A stretch of 37,887 nucleotides of DNA from Thermomucor indicae-seudaticae (GCA_000787465.1 JSYX01000286.1:1-37887); one strand, 5' to 3'. Counted from the stretch's first letter, positions 10,885-20,913 are shown. Numbers and translations: made by a program. The notes: generated by a model not told the origin, from the sequence alone.

Positions 10885-12210
10885 TAACTTTCATCAAGCT
10901 CGGTGACTACGAGCTTGCCATCTTTTCCAGCTTTTTTCAAGACTTTGCGACATCTTGCGGACAAACCAAGCACTGTCCCTCGCCTGACGAAGGGAAAACG
11001 TCCTGACCCGAAGGCGATTAGAGGGGACCTCTGTAGGCTGCCAAAAAGCTGCTGGTCTCCACTTTTTTGACCGGTAGATGCAGAGAAGAAACTTTTATAC
11101 TTTGCTCCAACTCGGAAATGGAGTACGTACAGCTTCTTTTGCCTTTACGTCTTCGCTTTTGTCCGTACTTGCGGCCGCCATCGACGAAAACATTGACCCA
11201 CTCGGCCTCGTCCGCGATAATTTTGAAATTTTAAATATGAAAACCGCTTTCCATAGAAAGTGAAGGGGTCTGTGAGCGCAGACATGGCAGAGAACAAACA
11301 AGTCTCGTAGCGAGCGATAGAGGAAACTTTGTAGGATGGAACGCTGCTTTCTACGTTGATTATTCTGGCCTCTTCTTCAAGCGTTTGTCATCTTGAAGCC
11401 CGCAACTGTATAGCTTTCTGCTCTGGTATATCTCCTGATTTCGTGCGATGAAGAACCCTGTCCGTCACTGGCAACAAACACTTCCTTGTATCCGGGATCC
11501 AAGCCTTAAAGACGAAAGCGGTTTTCTAATTCTTCAGCGTCGAAGTCGGTCATATCAGGTTAGGCAGTCTGCCAGATTTGCTTTTCTCTTCGCAAAGATA
11601 AAGTCAATTGCATGGCCGTCCGTACGCACCAAGTTGGTGAACTTAACGCGCTCTTCGTCTAGATTGCCATGGCCTTATATAATGATACAAGTGTAGGTGA
11701 ATTTCTGTTGTGAGATGAAAATCGGGTGGAATCCAGTTGAATTCAGGGTGAAGGTGAAAAATTGAGTGAAAGCGCTTAATAAGAATCGGTTTTCACCTAT
11801 TCTTTCCCACAGTGCTATATCTTCATCTCATGAATCAACTTACTGTTGTAGGGACAATCACCGCTACGTGCATATTTGTGTCCAGTTTGACCACATCGTT
11901 TACAAACTTGATGTATTTTGTCAGCTTACATTGCCTTCTTCGATAGCTCTACTTCATGCGGCAGTATACGTACCCACACTCTCAGCCGTTTCCTCTGCTT
12001 CTTTCTTTTCAGCTCAATTTTCTGTTGCTTCAGTCGCTTTTTTAAAAGGATAATTTCTTTAGAGCTCATGCGGTCATAAGGTTTGCCAAAAACGACAGAG
12101 CATATTGCTGTAAGTGAAGACGAAAGAGAAGCAAGAGTGTTCCGCGCGTTCCCATTCGGCGCCGGTTCATCATGATTACTGCCATAGTAACAATCAATTA
12201 AACCAATCAC

Positions 12211-12612
12211 ATCAAGAACTCAGATATCATATACAATATGCACCTTCCGGTGGATATTCTCTTCAATAACCAGTAGCCTGCCCGTTCTCCTGCCTTTCCG
12301 CCTCGGTTATCGTCGAGGCAAACCAGGATACCTTCATGGATGTGTTTGCTTTTGCTTGTGTTCCTGACGCGAAGTGCTCAGCACACCTTTACGATAAAAC
12401 CTCGCCTTCCATTTCGCATACTGTATGTTGCCCTTACGGGCTGGCAAAAAAGCGGGTCTAGGAGCTAAGGGCGCTCCACATGAATCCAGTGAATTCTTGG
12501 CCATAAGTGGCCAGCAAGCTGTCGAGGAAGGGTTACAGTAAGCTAAAGTTGGCTTGCTCTCAATTACTACTGGCTTATAGAGACCATAAAAGTCAAATCA
12601 TCCCTCTTCTGG
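12211..12612. other. Gene-free spacer between Fanzor relic and TTC1 gene
   Basis: About 400 bases with no open frame I can support on either strand. It is the 5' side of the Fanzor relic and the 3' side of the TTC1 gene (both minus). Short basic-residue runs can be read on the minus strand but lack any family match. Confidence 0.5.
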
Positions 12613-13534
12613 TTATGTTGAACCACTTGGTTTATTTACAAAGTTGACACTGTATCCTCCAGAATTTGGATCTTTTTGGAACTGAAAGTTATCCGTTGAT
12701 AATCCAAACTTGCCGAGTATTGTGTTTCCCAAGTCTTTGAGCTTCGCCATCATTTCTTCCTTTTCTTTTTCCATTTGCGTCTTGATCGCACCTGGTAATT
12801 GAGCTTCGGCGCGTCTACATTCTCGTTTCGTATACGCATCCAGGTCCGATTGTTTGGCGAGCTTTCGATAATCTTCCAGAGCATCCGACAAGGACGAATA
12901 TGTACCCAGTTTCTCATTGGCCTGCGCTCTTCGTAAGAGGGCTTTGGTATAGTTGGGATCAAGTTTTAAAGCCTGTGTCGCCGCGTCTCGTGCATCTTTA
13001 TGCTTCTCCTGCTCGTTTATTTTCGCTTAGAATCAGCCAAGTCCAAGGGACACTGCTCCACTTACCAGCTTCAGATAACATGCTGCCATATTGCTAAAAT
13101 ACACTGCTCGTTCTTTCGTCATGGACAGTGGTGCCACTGCCAAGGCGTTCTCATATTCGCTGATTGCCTTGCTATATTCTCCTCTTGCAAAGTGCTCATT
13201 GCCGCTTTGTTTGCATTGAGTCGCCTCCTTAACAAGACGCTATGTATACGGTAATTGTAATCAGCATACTGTGGCTCAACATGTCCGTATTGGGACTGAA
13301 CTTGTAACTCTTCCGGCTGGTATTCATTACTGTCGTAAAAGACATCACCGTCTTCGTCTGGAGTTACATCATTGTCTTGCCGATTGTTTACAGATTGATC
13401 CTTTTTACTTTCGATCTTTTCGGTGCATTGGCCACCAGACTCTTTTTTGAAGAATTAGTGATGAAGTTGCATGTCGAAATTTGATTGCTTTAACCTTTGG
13501 GTGCTTCGTCAATGATCTCCTCGATAATAGGCAT
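12613..13534 (-). CDS. TTC1-like tetratricopeptide-repeat co-chaperone
   Basis: Small TPR protein of the TTC1 family, expected to bind Hsp70/Hsp90 tails in the cytosol. Exons from the start: 13495-13534, about 13302-13441 (or 13281-13441), 13066-13239, 12613-13008. An acidic N-terminal region precedes TPR helices (CKQSGNEHFARGEYSKAISE; RAVYFSNMAACYLKL; DAATQALKLDPNYTKALLRR). The C-terminal signature LKDLGNTILGKFGLSTDNFQ and SVNFVNKPS closely matches the diagnostic end of TTC1. Introns 13442-13494 and 13009-13065 are clear. The middle intron ends at 13240 (CATAG|CGTCTT), but its donor is ambiguous: GTTCAG at 13301 (62 nt) or GTTGAG at 13280 (41 nt); both keep frame. It lies 140 bp downstream of the allantoicase gene on the same strand. 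Family confident. Confidence 0.88.
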
Positions 13535-13674
13535 GCCTCTTTACAAATGCGGAATAACCTGATTTGAAACACAAGCGTCAAGTGTGCCTTTTTTATACGC
13601 GAGTTATGTACATTCTTTATTCAGAAAATGGGGCAGTAAATACAAGAAGTCTAGTTTGCGTATGGACTTCAGAG

Positions 13675-15596
13675 TTATTGATAAGAGTGGTATCCGGGGA
13701 CCTGGACAACAACCTCGTCCACATCAGTTTCCTGGCAGTCCTCGTCCGCAACACCGTTTTCATGAACCAGACAAGCAAAGTCAGTCTCGTGCTCGAGCGC
13801 AATAATAGGGTGATGCCATACGCCTTGCCGATAGTTGATACCTTGCTTTGAGGAAGCAATGAAGGCTTTCATAGTAGAAAGATCTGGCATGCCGTCTTTT
13901 CCGCTCAAAGCGACAACGACCAGATATCCGCGTGTGGATCCATCGGTCATGGGAATAAATGCTTGGCTTGAGTAAGGATGGCGTTCAAGTAACTTCACCT
14001 TGAACGGCAATTCGCGCGCTGGTCGGCAGTGGTAGACACACAGATTTGTTTGACCATCTTTCTTGGGGAAAGCGTTCACCACTTTGGCGACATGGTGGAA
14101 CTTTTCAGCTGTGCCCTGATTAGCACTTGTGACATTTGCAGTCGAGGGGTTTGCTTCAATGACTTCTCCAAATGGCGTATACTTTTCCGCAGCTAATGGT
14201 TCTGCCACGATACTGCGTTTGGGAACGGAAGGCGCGACAATTGGCAACTCAGGAAGAGTGCCGCCTTCGCGAACACCATACAGGCGAACACGCTTCAACC
14301 CACCATCTAGTAACATTGTCGTCAGCATAATTCATGTTATTTGGTATACCCCCCTCTTACCTGGAATGATGGTGATTTTAGCATGAGTAAAGATTTTATC
14401 GGTATAAAGAGGATCAAAATAGAAGAGGCCATGAGGACCAACGCTCGTGCGATCAATCAAGGTCAACCACACAGCTGACTCGTCCGGTACTTCCATGTCC
14501 GTCGCCGTAGCTTCGAGCATAATCTTGTCGGGATAATTGCCTTTGTAGTGGGACGTGTCAATCTCAACCTTAAGGATATGACCCTTATCACCGAGACGAA
14601 TAATGACATAGTCGCTGTGGTTTGGTACGCGAGATCGTTTCGTTTCCCATCCATCACCCATGTTCTGGCCACGGCCTGGCAAAAGAAGGTTGCTACCGGG
14701 CGTGTAGTGCTGATTGCTCACATAAACAGCCTTGCCACCGTTACCCACGTACGCCAAATCAACCACAGCCCTTCGAGAATATATGGTTAGACACACTCAC
14801 GCCAACGGTGACTCGGCTCGGTTCATAAAACCAACGCCCTACTACAGCTACTTACGAGCGATCCTTGGGCCAAATGGGACTCACTTCGCCATAAACTCGG
14901 AAGCGAGCAATGCCGCCATCAGGAATATTGTTGATACGAACATGAGTGTAAACGGCGGTCGGCTGATTCAGGACGAACACATTGTGGCACGAAGGAGGCA
15001 GATCGACCTTTGGCAAGATCTCTGTCCATTGCACATTGCTGGACTGGACATCGCCTTCAGGGCAAAACGTCGCTTCCACGGATGCAGCTGGAGCTTGGTT
15101 GCCGGTAAAGTAGCTGGTATCAATATCAAACCCACGTATAGTTCCGGCAAAACCTAATTTGATAATGCACCTGCCGTCACGTTTTTGCGTGAGATAACGG
15201 TGAAACTTCAACTCAAAAAGGAATAGCTGGGCTTACCAGTCATAGTTCGGATTATGACGCTTGGTTTCCCAGCCGTCCATCCATGCACCCGTATCTAAAA
15301 CCGAGTTCACATAAGTAACCCTCCCTCAATGATCCTATATTATCAAAAACTCACCAACAAACTTTCCAGGACAATGGATCGGAGGTGCAGGATTGATTAG
15401 GTTGATAGCAGGTGCAAAGAATTCATCTGTAACAGCAACGATAGAGCTACCCAAAGCCGAACTGGCCAGATCTACGGGGTTCTTCAGTTGATGGTTCTCA
15501 TTTAAGACAGTACCAAGGCAGGGACATACCGATGTATTGTCCAAGTTCAGTTGACAAGTCACTATAATCGATGCGCTTATAGCCGCTGTTAACCAT
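13675..15596 (-). CDS. Bifunctional allantoicase / ureidoglycolate lyase (fusion)
   Basis: Predicted to carry two successive steps of purine-nitrogen salvage: allantoate to ureidoglycolate plus urea, then ureidoglycolate to glyoxylate plus urea. Exons from the start: 15530-15596, 15355-15471, 15237-15294, 14856-15170, 14361-14770, 13675-14306; 532 residues. Residues 1 to about 340 hold two allantoicase repeats, each with a DGWETKR motif followed by an I(I/R)LG strand and FDIDTSYFTGNQ or VEIDTSHYKGNYP, and each ending in a GxxRxRxYG strand. From about residue 350 the ureidoglycolate lyase domain follows: FGEVIE, RHPYSSQAFIPM, GYLVVVA and GVWHHPI. In baker's yeast these activities are separate proteins (Dal2, Dal3). 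The link between them lies inside exon 6 without a stop, intron or frame change, so the fusion is genomic. Start ATG has context CACCATGG. Confidence 0.92.
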
Positions 15597-15726
15597 GGTG
15601 AATTATAAGGTAAAGAAGAAAGCAGTGGTGAAGGTGAAAAGGGAGAAAAGAAGGGGAAGATAGGCACATTTAAATGCTTTTGTAGGACTTCTTGATATAC
15701 CCATTGGCACGCGGTTATACACCGGA

Positions 15727-15942
15727 TTATACCCCAGCATACATGTTTCGGAGCACTTCAACCGGAAAAGCGGAGTTAATGGTAGCCTGTGTTGGTGTTG
15801 GAGGCTGCTTTGACAAAGCAAGAAGCTTTTCTTCCATTCTGCTACAGAAATCCACCGACGCATGAAGTCCAAGTGGATGGTCTTCGAGTCCGCCATGAGA
15901 CTCGAAGAGGATCGCAATGCTGATCTGTGTACGTTTCGACAT
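15727..15942 (-). CDS. Hypothetical short protein, possibly last exon of a larger gene
   Basis: A 71-codon frame with an amphipathic helical pattern (SVDFCSRMEEKLLALSKQ) and a compact end (PVEVLRNMYAGV). I do not recognise the family. The frame stays open a few codons upstream of the ATG as far as a possible acceptor (GATAAG), so this may be the 3' exon of a gene whose 5' exons I could not place in 15950-16340. It lies 130 bp upstream of the allantoicase gene on the same strand. It could be spurious. Confidence 0.3.
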   Translation of the reverse strand: MSKRTQISIAILFESHGGLEDHPLGLHASVDFCSRMEEKLLALSKQPPTPTQATINSAFPVEVLRNMYAGV

Positions 15943-16361
15943 GTTTTCCGAGGCCGCATCAACTTATCCTTATCACCATGGCGATGCCGTACCTAGGCAC
16001 CCAGGGCAAGCAGCTGACAACGGAGATTCCAACCGTTTATGGGACCTGCAAAACACCTCTTTAAGGTTTCCGAAGGCTATCAAAATGTTACGTGACCGAA
16101 AGCAACGTACCCGAACGCCTCCGCATGCATAACAAGGCTCGTTATTTCTCTTCACACACGTCAAATCAAAGATTAAGGATGTTCACAATAAAATTTCACA
16201 TCCGTCTCATATATAATTGGGTCGGGATCTGAAATAGAAAGCGACAAGCGAATTGGAAAGACGTGCGTCGAAAGTGCGCGTAGCAATTTGTCTTCCTGAG
16301 TTTTGATTTTTCCTTTGGACCCCTCTTCTCAGAGTAACCCTCACCGAAGCCTTCCGTGATC
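15943..16361. other. Upstream region of PPIL4 gene
   Basis: No firm gene. The last 100 bases before 16362 are pyrimidine-rich (TTTTTCCTTTGGACCCCTC) and probably hold the promoter and 5' UTR of the cyclophilin gene. Possible upstream exons of the minus-strand hypothetical frame may also lie here. Confidence 0.4.
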
Positions 16362-17793
16362 ATGGTAAGTCTCTTCCCTGCTCTTCAGATGTAGCTCGAA
16401 GCTCATTCAGTTCTAGTCAGTATTGCTAGAGACATCTCTGGGGGACATTGTAATCGATCTATTTACAGAAGAATGTCCAAAGACGACGCTCAATTTCTTG
16501 AAGCTTTGCAAAATCAAGTACTATAATTTCTCGCCTTTCCATAATGTTCAAAAAGACTTCATGGCACAAACAGGTGACCCAACTGGCAAGGGTGATCAGG
16601 GCGAATCTATCTACGGCATTCTCCATGGGCCCAGCCAACGCTATTTTCCAGCCGAAATCAATCCAAAGCTCAAACATAAGCATCGTGGGACGGTCTCAAT
16701 GGCAGTTGCACCTGATGCGTCTATCGAAAGCGGAGGTGTTAGCGGCAGCCAATTCTTCATCACGTTAGCAGACGACTTGGACTATTTGGACGGAAAATAT
16801 ACAGTATTCGGCGAAGTGGCAGAAGGTTTCGATACCCTCGAAAAGATTAACGAAGCTTACTGTGACGAACAGGGCAGACCTTTTCGTGATATCCGTATAC
16901 GCCATACAATCATATTAGATGACCCATTCCCGGATCCCGAAGGACTTCAGGTTCCTGATCAGTCGCCAGTGCCAACGAAAGAGCAGCTCGAATCGATGCG
17001 AATTGCAGAAGACGAAGAGATTGAGGAACAGGGAGATCCCGAAGAGATTGAAAAGAGAAGAAAAGCACGTGAAGCAAGAGCGCAAGCGTTGACGCTTGAA
17101 ATGGTGGGCGATCTGCCGTTTGCAGAAGTGAAGCCGCCAGAGAATGTGTTGTTTGTATGTAAACTCAATCCGGTTACGCGTGATGAAGATCTAGAGTTGA
17201 TTTTTTCGCGGTTTGGTCATATTACGAGTTGTGAAATCATAAGAGATCGACAGACAGGCGATTCTTTATGCTACGCATTCATTGAATACGAAAAGAAAGA
17301 GCATGCCGAAGAGGTAAATTCTCTGAACAAGGTACCTTGAAAATTTGCAAAAGGCTGACATTGCTATTCTTTTTTACAGGCTTACTTTAAAATGCAATCT
17401 GTATTAATTGATGACCGTCGTATACATGTTGACTTCTCTCAATCAGTATCCAAATTACATCGCGACTGGATCGCCGGTCGCTTGAGAAACCGAGGCGGAG
17501 AAGCTATAGGAGGTTTTGACAAGTTGGAGAAACGAACGAGATACCGTGAAGGCGAAGGACGGCGTCGTGGAGACGATTACGATCTTATCTTTGAACACGA
17601 TCGCCGTCATTCCTCAAGGAGAGGTGACCGGAGAGACCGAAGACGGTCGGGGTCACCCTCCCGCGACCGACATAGCCATAGAGATCGGAGGCGGTCCCGA
17701 TCACCCTCCCGCGACCGACATAGCCATAGAGATAGGAGGCGGTCCCGGTCACCCTCCCGAGACAGACATGACCGTCGAGATCGAAGAAGATAA
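16362..17793 (+). CDS. PPIL4-type cyclophilin with RRM and RS-like tail
   Basis: Nuclear cyclophilin-like protein (PPIL4 / fission yeast Cyp6 type), expected near the spliceosome or transcription machinery. Exons: 16362-16364 (the ATG alone), 16417-17313, 17380-17793; 437 residues. The acceptor at 16417 gives [17 protein letters not shown], the family's standard start. The cyclophilin domain covers about residues 1-165 ([39 protein letters not shown]). The catalytic Arg of CypA (FHR) is replaced (FHN), as is usual in PPIL4, so isomerase activity is doubtful. An acidic linker leads to the hallmark [20 protein letters not shown] and an RRM ([21 protein letters not shown]) to about residue 325, with [15 protein letters not shown] after it. 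The tail is Arg/Asp/Ser-rich with 16-residue tandem repeats. Confidence 0.95.
17644..17775 (+). repeat. 48-bp coding tandem repeat in PPIL4 tail
   Basis: Near-identical 48-bp units at 17644-17691 and 17692-17739 and a diverged partial third copy from 17740 encode [19 protein letters not shown] units of 16 residues. The unit length is a multiple of three, so copy number can change without breaking the frame. Confidence 0.85.
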
Positions 17794-18254
17794 TGAATAA
17801 ATTGTGAATAAGTCAGTTCTTCTCGATGTAGCGTGCTTTCTGATTGCATATATCCAGTTATCTACTGAAGAGATCTTGGAAGTTCTTAATAGCATTTTAT
17901 CCCGAACGAAGACCACCTTCTGTAAGAGAGGCCATCTTATTTCCTGGCTCCATACTCATACTTTGGATCTATAATGCATGGCTCACAACGGCAACGCAAT
18001 ACAGTCGATCCCCATTGACTTCGGCGATAGTAGCACTTAGTACACCTTGTCGACTAGAAATTCGTATGTATTACTACCTAGTGCGCAGATATCCCGTTTA
18101 TAAGAGCACTAAACGTCAAAATGAACTTTAACTCAATTTTATGTTACGGTGGAAATAAAGTTTACTTCTATTCATGAGATTATCATTGTGTGAAGAAACC
18201 TACTTGCTACGGTTTGTCTTAGGCATTCGGCACAAGTTGTTCAATCGTTGAGTA
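17794..18254. other. Convergent 3' region
   Basis: Spacer between the plus-strand PPIL4 gene and the minus-strand membrane protein gene. An AATAAA lies at 17796-17801, just after the PPIL4 stop, and a second AATAAA occurs near 18155; either could serve as a polyadenylation signal. No gene seen. Confidence 0.45.
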
Positions 18255-19001
18255 TCAATTAGATGAGCCTCTTTGCTCCTGGGTACATTGCATATTTTCT
18301 CGGACAGTCCTTCCAGTGCCACCAATTGTATGCATTGGCAAATCCGTTGTAATTTCTGAATACGTTGGTAATTCTGCGGTGGTCAGGTCATGCTGCCGGT
18401 TTTGCGCAACGCATCTCATATAAAGTTTGATATACCAGTCTGCCGTATAGACGTACGCGATCTATCAAAAGGAAGGAAAGATTAAACGTTTGCTCCTCTT
18501 TATCCTGAACCGACGAGGAACGACTTACGCAAAATATCATGTTAAAAGCAAAAGTGAGAGCTGTCCAGATCTCTGCTATACCGACTTCTGCTTCACATAT
18601 GACCGCAGCCATACTATTCAAATCCATCCGATCAAGAGATATAGTACTTCGGAAGACCTTTTGGTAACACTGGCGTTCTATTCTACTTTGGTAATAGTAG
18701 AAAAAGACCAGTTTGGAGGTTTCTGCTGGTATAGTAAACATGAAATACCAAAATGCCAGTCGCCAAGAACGCACACGGTTAGGCTTGATACGCATATTCT
18801 TTGGTGAGTATCAGACAATAGATATATCAAAAGCTACTGCTTACGAATAAGATGACAATAAGGTCCACTATGAGTGCGCAAATGAGGATAGAGCACACAA
18901 GGACTTGAATGACTTCCACTGTTGGACTCCATTGAAAGCTGCCTGAATTGTGTGTGCGTTTGTGAGGGAGGGAAGCGCTTCCAAACCGAGACAATTGGGA
19001 C
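18255..19001 (-). CDS. Multi-pass membrane protein of unknown family (5' end unresolved)
   Basis: Three exons can be placed from the frame and splice sites: 18845 to about 19001, 18529-18798 and 18255-18461 (introns 18799-18844 and 18462-18528). The product has strongly hydrophobic segments: VIQVLVCSILICALIVDLIV, then RLAFWYFMFTIPAETSKLVF, then an AVICEAEVGIAEIWTALTFA segment running into NMIFCIAYVYTADWYIKLY, where the last intron is removed. A soluble tail with PTYSEIT and several Thr/Gln/Arg residues ends at a TGA at 18255-18257. I do not recognise the family; the arrangement suggests three or four membrane spans with a cytosolic tail. The exon-1 frame has no ATG before an upstream stop. 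An acceptor (AAGCCAG|GTCC) at 19002 suggests a further 5' exon that I could not locate. Confidence 0.6.
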
Positions 19002-19113
19002 CTGGCTTACCGCGTATTAGCGCAGCGTATGAGCTGGACGCACATCGATATGCTTTAGTCTAATCATAAATATCCAGATAATCAGTTTCCTGTCTACAGG
19101 ATTTTTCCCTCGA

Positions 19114-19311
19114 TCAGGCTTTCTTCTTAACTTGTTGATAGATGTTTTGTAAAATAACTGATACGCCTAGTACTATCCCGCAGAGACCGAGAGCTCGTAT
19201 CGAGGATAACAGTTGTTGACGTGGATCAGTTTCTGTTGGAGCAGCGGCCGCATGAATGTGTGGGAGTCGTCCGTGTTGAGAAAACCAGCGTGTAATACGT
19301 GAGGTAGACAT
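19114..19311 (-). CDS. Small single-TM protein, 65 residues
   Basis: Single-exon frame with an ATG start at 19311. The N-terminal half is Arg/Ser/His/Ala-rich and basic (STSRITRWFSQHGRLPH), like a mitochondrial targeting segment. One hydrophobic helix follows (ALGLCGIVLGVSVILQNIY) and then a basic end (QQVKKKA). The pattern fits a small mitochondrial or ER tail-anchored protein, but I recognise no family. It lies between a minus-strand membrane protein gene and a divergent plus-strand stress-protein gene. Confidence 0.5.
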   Translation of the reverse strand: MSTSRITRWFSQHGRLPHIHAAAAPTETDPRQQLLSSIRALGLCGIVLGVSVILQNIYQQVKKKA

Positions 19312-19763
19312 TTATTGTAATTAAAGAAAGAGAAATAGGCACCGTTATTCAAGGCACGATGAAATATGCTTGCCCTTTTAATTCCGGCAGGTATTGGAAC
19401 GCTGCCTAATGTCGCTTCTTTTGAGTTGCTAAGGATTTTCCAAATAGTTAGCCCGTGCTTTTCTCTTTTTCATTACAAAAACAAATGAAGCGCGAAACTT
19501 TCATTAAATGTTTACTTAATGACAGGCTATTTTTTTGCTCAATAGACAGTTGACCTTAAAGCCATACATACTTAGCATGCACTCATTGCAATGGCAATGT
19601 TTCACAATTTCCAAAAGCAGATAAGTCGGAGAACTGGGGGGCTCAAAAAGGTCGGGTTGAATTGCTCTTTGGTACGTTACTAGAGGTATAAGTTAGAACA
19701 ATAGAATGGGCAATGGAGTAGGGGCATTCGCTCACAGGTATTACTGGTTCTAGGGTCAACGTC
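19312..19763. other. Divergent intergenic region
   Basis: About 450 bases between the small minus-strand protein and the plus-strand universal stress protein, likely holding both promoters. A T/A-rich stretch lies around 19430-19560. I see no conserved element I can name. Confidence 0.5.
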
Positions 19764-20800
19764 ATGGAAAGTACTGAAGTCAAGTCGGAAAACTATGTTC
19801 GTGGTGTGTCCTTTGACACCATGACCGACAAAGATCTTCCCGACTACTCTTTTACTTTGCGAGGCAAGACACCAGGCTATAAACGTACACGACGCAGTCG
19901 AACTTTTATGGTGGCCACTGACTTGGCCAACTATAGCGAGTATGCTCTAACGTGGGCAAACGAAGTACTGTCGTTTATTGTCCTGTCCCAAGCAGCAGAA
20001 ACTGATATCGTTCAACTCGTCATAGGAAGTAATGGATGATGGGGATGAGCTTATTGTTCTACGTGTTGTTACAGTTGATATGAGCGGTAAAATGAAGCTA
20101 AATCGATCTCGATTCTTGTCTGAAATATGCTGATGTTATCGAAGACAAAAAGGCTAGCAATTTGCAAGCATTATTACAACATGAAGAAAAGCAATCTCGT
20201 GAAAAAGCTTCCAAAGTGATGCAGAAAATCATGGCCACCGGCGGTCCCGATAAAAAGGTAAAGAAGGCGAACGGCGAATAATAGTAAACAGGATCACGGA
20301 GGTGCTCTAACACGCAGAATATAGATTAGTGTCATTATCGAGTTTGTTATCGGCAAAGTTCAAGAGACAATCCAGCATATGGTAAAAGCTACATCAGGAG
20401 AAGTTGCCATGGAAGTTATACTTATACATTTTCCTTTTTTTAGATTGCCATGTATCAACCTTCACTACTGATTGTCGGCACACGAGGCTTGTCTGAATTC
20501 AAAGGGATGTTGCTCGGAAGCGTTTCGAAATACTGTCTTCAACATTCGCCTGTTCCAGTGACCGTCGTACGACCGGATGACAAGATCAAAAAGTGCAAGA
20601 CGAAAAAGAACCGTCTAAGTGGATTGATGCGTCTTGGAAGTTATTCGAGATCAAGCGCAAGCGAATCCTCGAGTGACGAAGAGTCAAGCCGTGCAAGTAC
20701 GCCACAGTTAGAAAAGAAACTGAGCAGACTTTCAGTCATTGATAGCTTTGGTCGACGGTCACGATCTCCATCTCCTGCACCGAGCTCTCGGACCGGATGA
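19764..20800 (+). CDS. Universal stress protein (UspA) domain protein
   Basis: Cytosolic nucleotide-binding protein of the UspA superfamily. Exons: 19764-19964, 20026-20086, 20145-20257, 20325-20381, 20444-20800; 262 residues. After a hydrophilic N-terminus the Usp fold begins with RTFMVATDLANYSEYALTWA, continues with DDGDELIVLRVVTVDMS, a charged helical insertion (LQALLQHEEKQSREKASKVM), and ISVIIEFVIGKVQETIQHM. It ends in the ATP-binding motif G-x2-G-x9-G-S (GTRGLSEFKGMLLGSVS) followed by HSPVPVTVVRPDD. The roughly 80-residue tail is Ser/Arg/Glu-rich (SSASESSSDEESSRAS) and probably phosphorylated. All five exons join in frame. The physiological role is not predictable from sequence. Confidence 0.9.
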
Positions 20801-20913
20801 GTAATACATAGCTTCTTTCTTTTGTTGCCGTATCAGTTACATTGCGAATGCTCTTCCTGTACAGACCTTCTCGTCGGCCATTGTAACTCAGCGTTGTAAC
20901 CTTGTTTGGTCCC

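Larger units (their letters stand above)
10476..12210 (-). pseudogene. Fanzor (eukaryotic TnpB/OrfB-like nuclease) relic
   Basis: Remnant of a Fanzor protein, the eukaryotic relative of IS200/IS605 TnpB, a RuvC-fold nuclease shown in other members to be RNA-guided. In minus-strand order: a Lys-rich helical segment (11926-12210); a zinc knuckle CKRCGQTGHKYARSGDC (about 11845-11913); LVRTDGHAIDFIFAKRK (about 11600-11680); a RuvC-I motif GLDPGYKEVFVASDG (from 11505); IINVESSVPSYKVSSIARY (about 11300-11370); VFVDGGRKYGQKRRRKG; AFGSGRF and VVTELDES (10885-11030, likely RuvC-II Glu); an intron at 10725-10788; then VCHKC and WDRDFNASKNI (RuvC-III Asp). Disruptions: a frameshift after the AKRK segment, an in-frame TAA at 11506-11508 directly before GLDPG, frame changes between 11095 and 11400, and an 84-bp MITE at 10801-10884. 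The second zinc-ribbon pair retains only one Cys (MCSIRK). Not functional as it stands. Confidence 0.75.

Noticed and set aside
14129..15157. Plus-strand frames opposite the allantoicase gene
   Set aside because: The minus strand encodes a clearly conserved enzyme across the same interval with normal introns.
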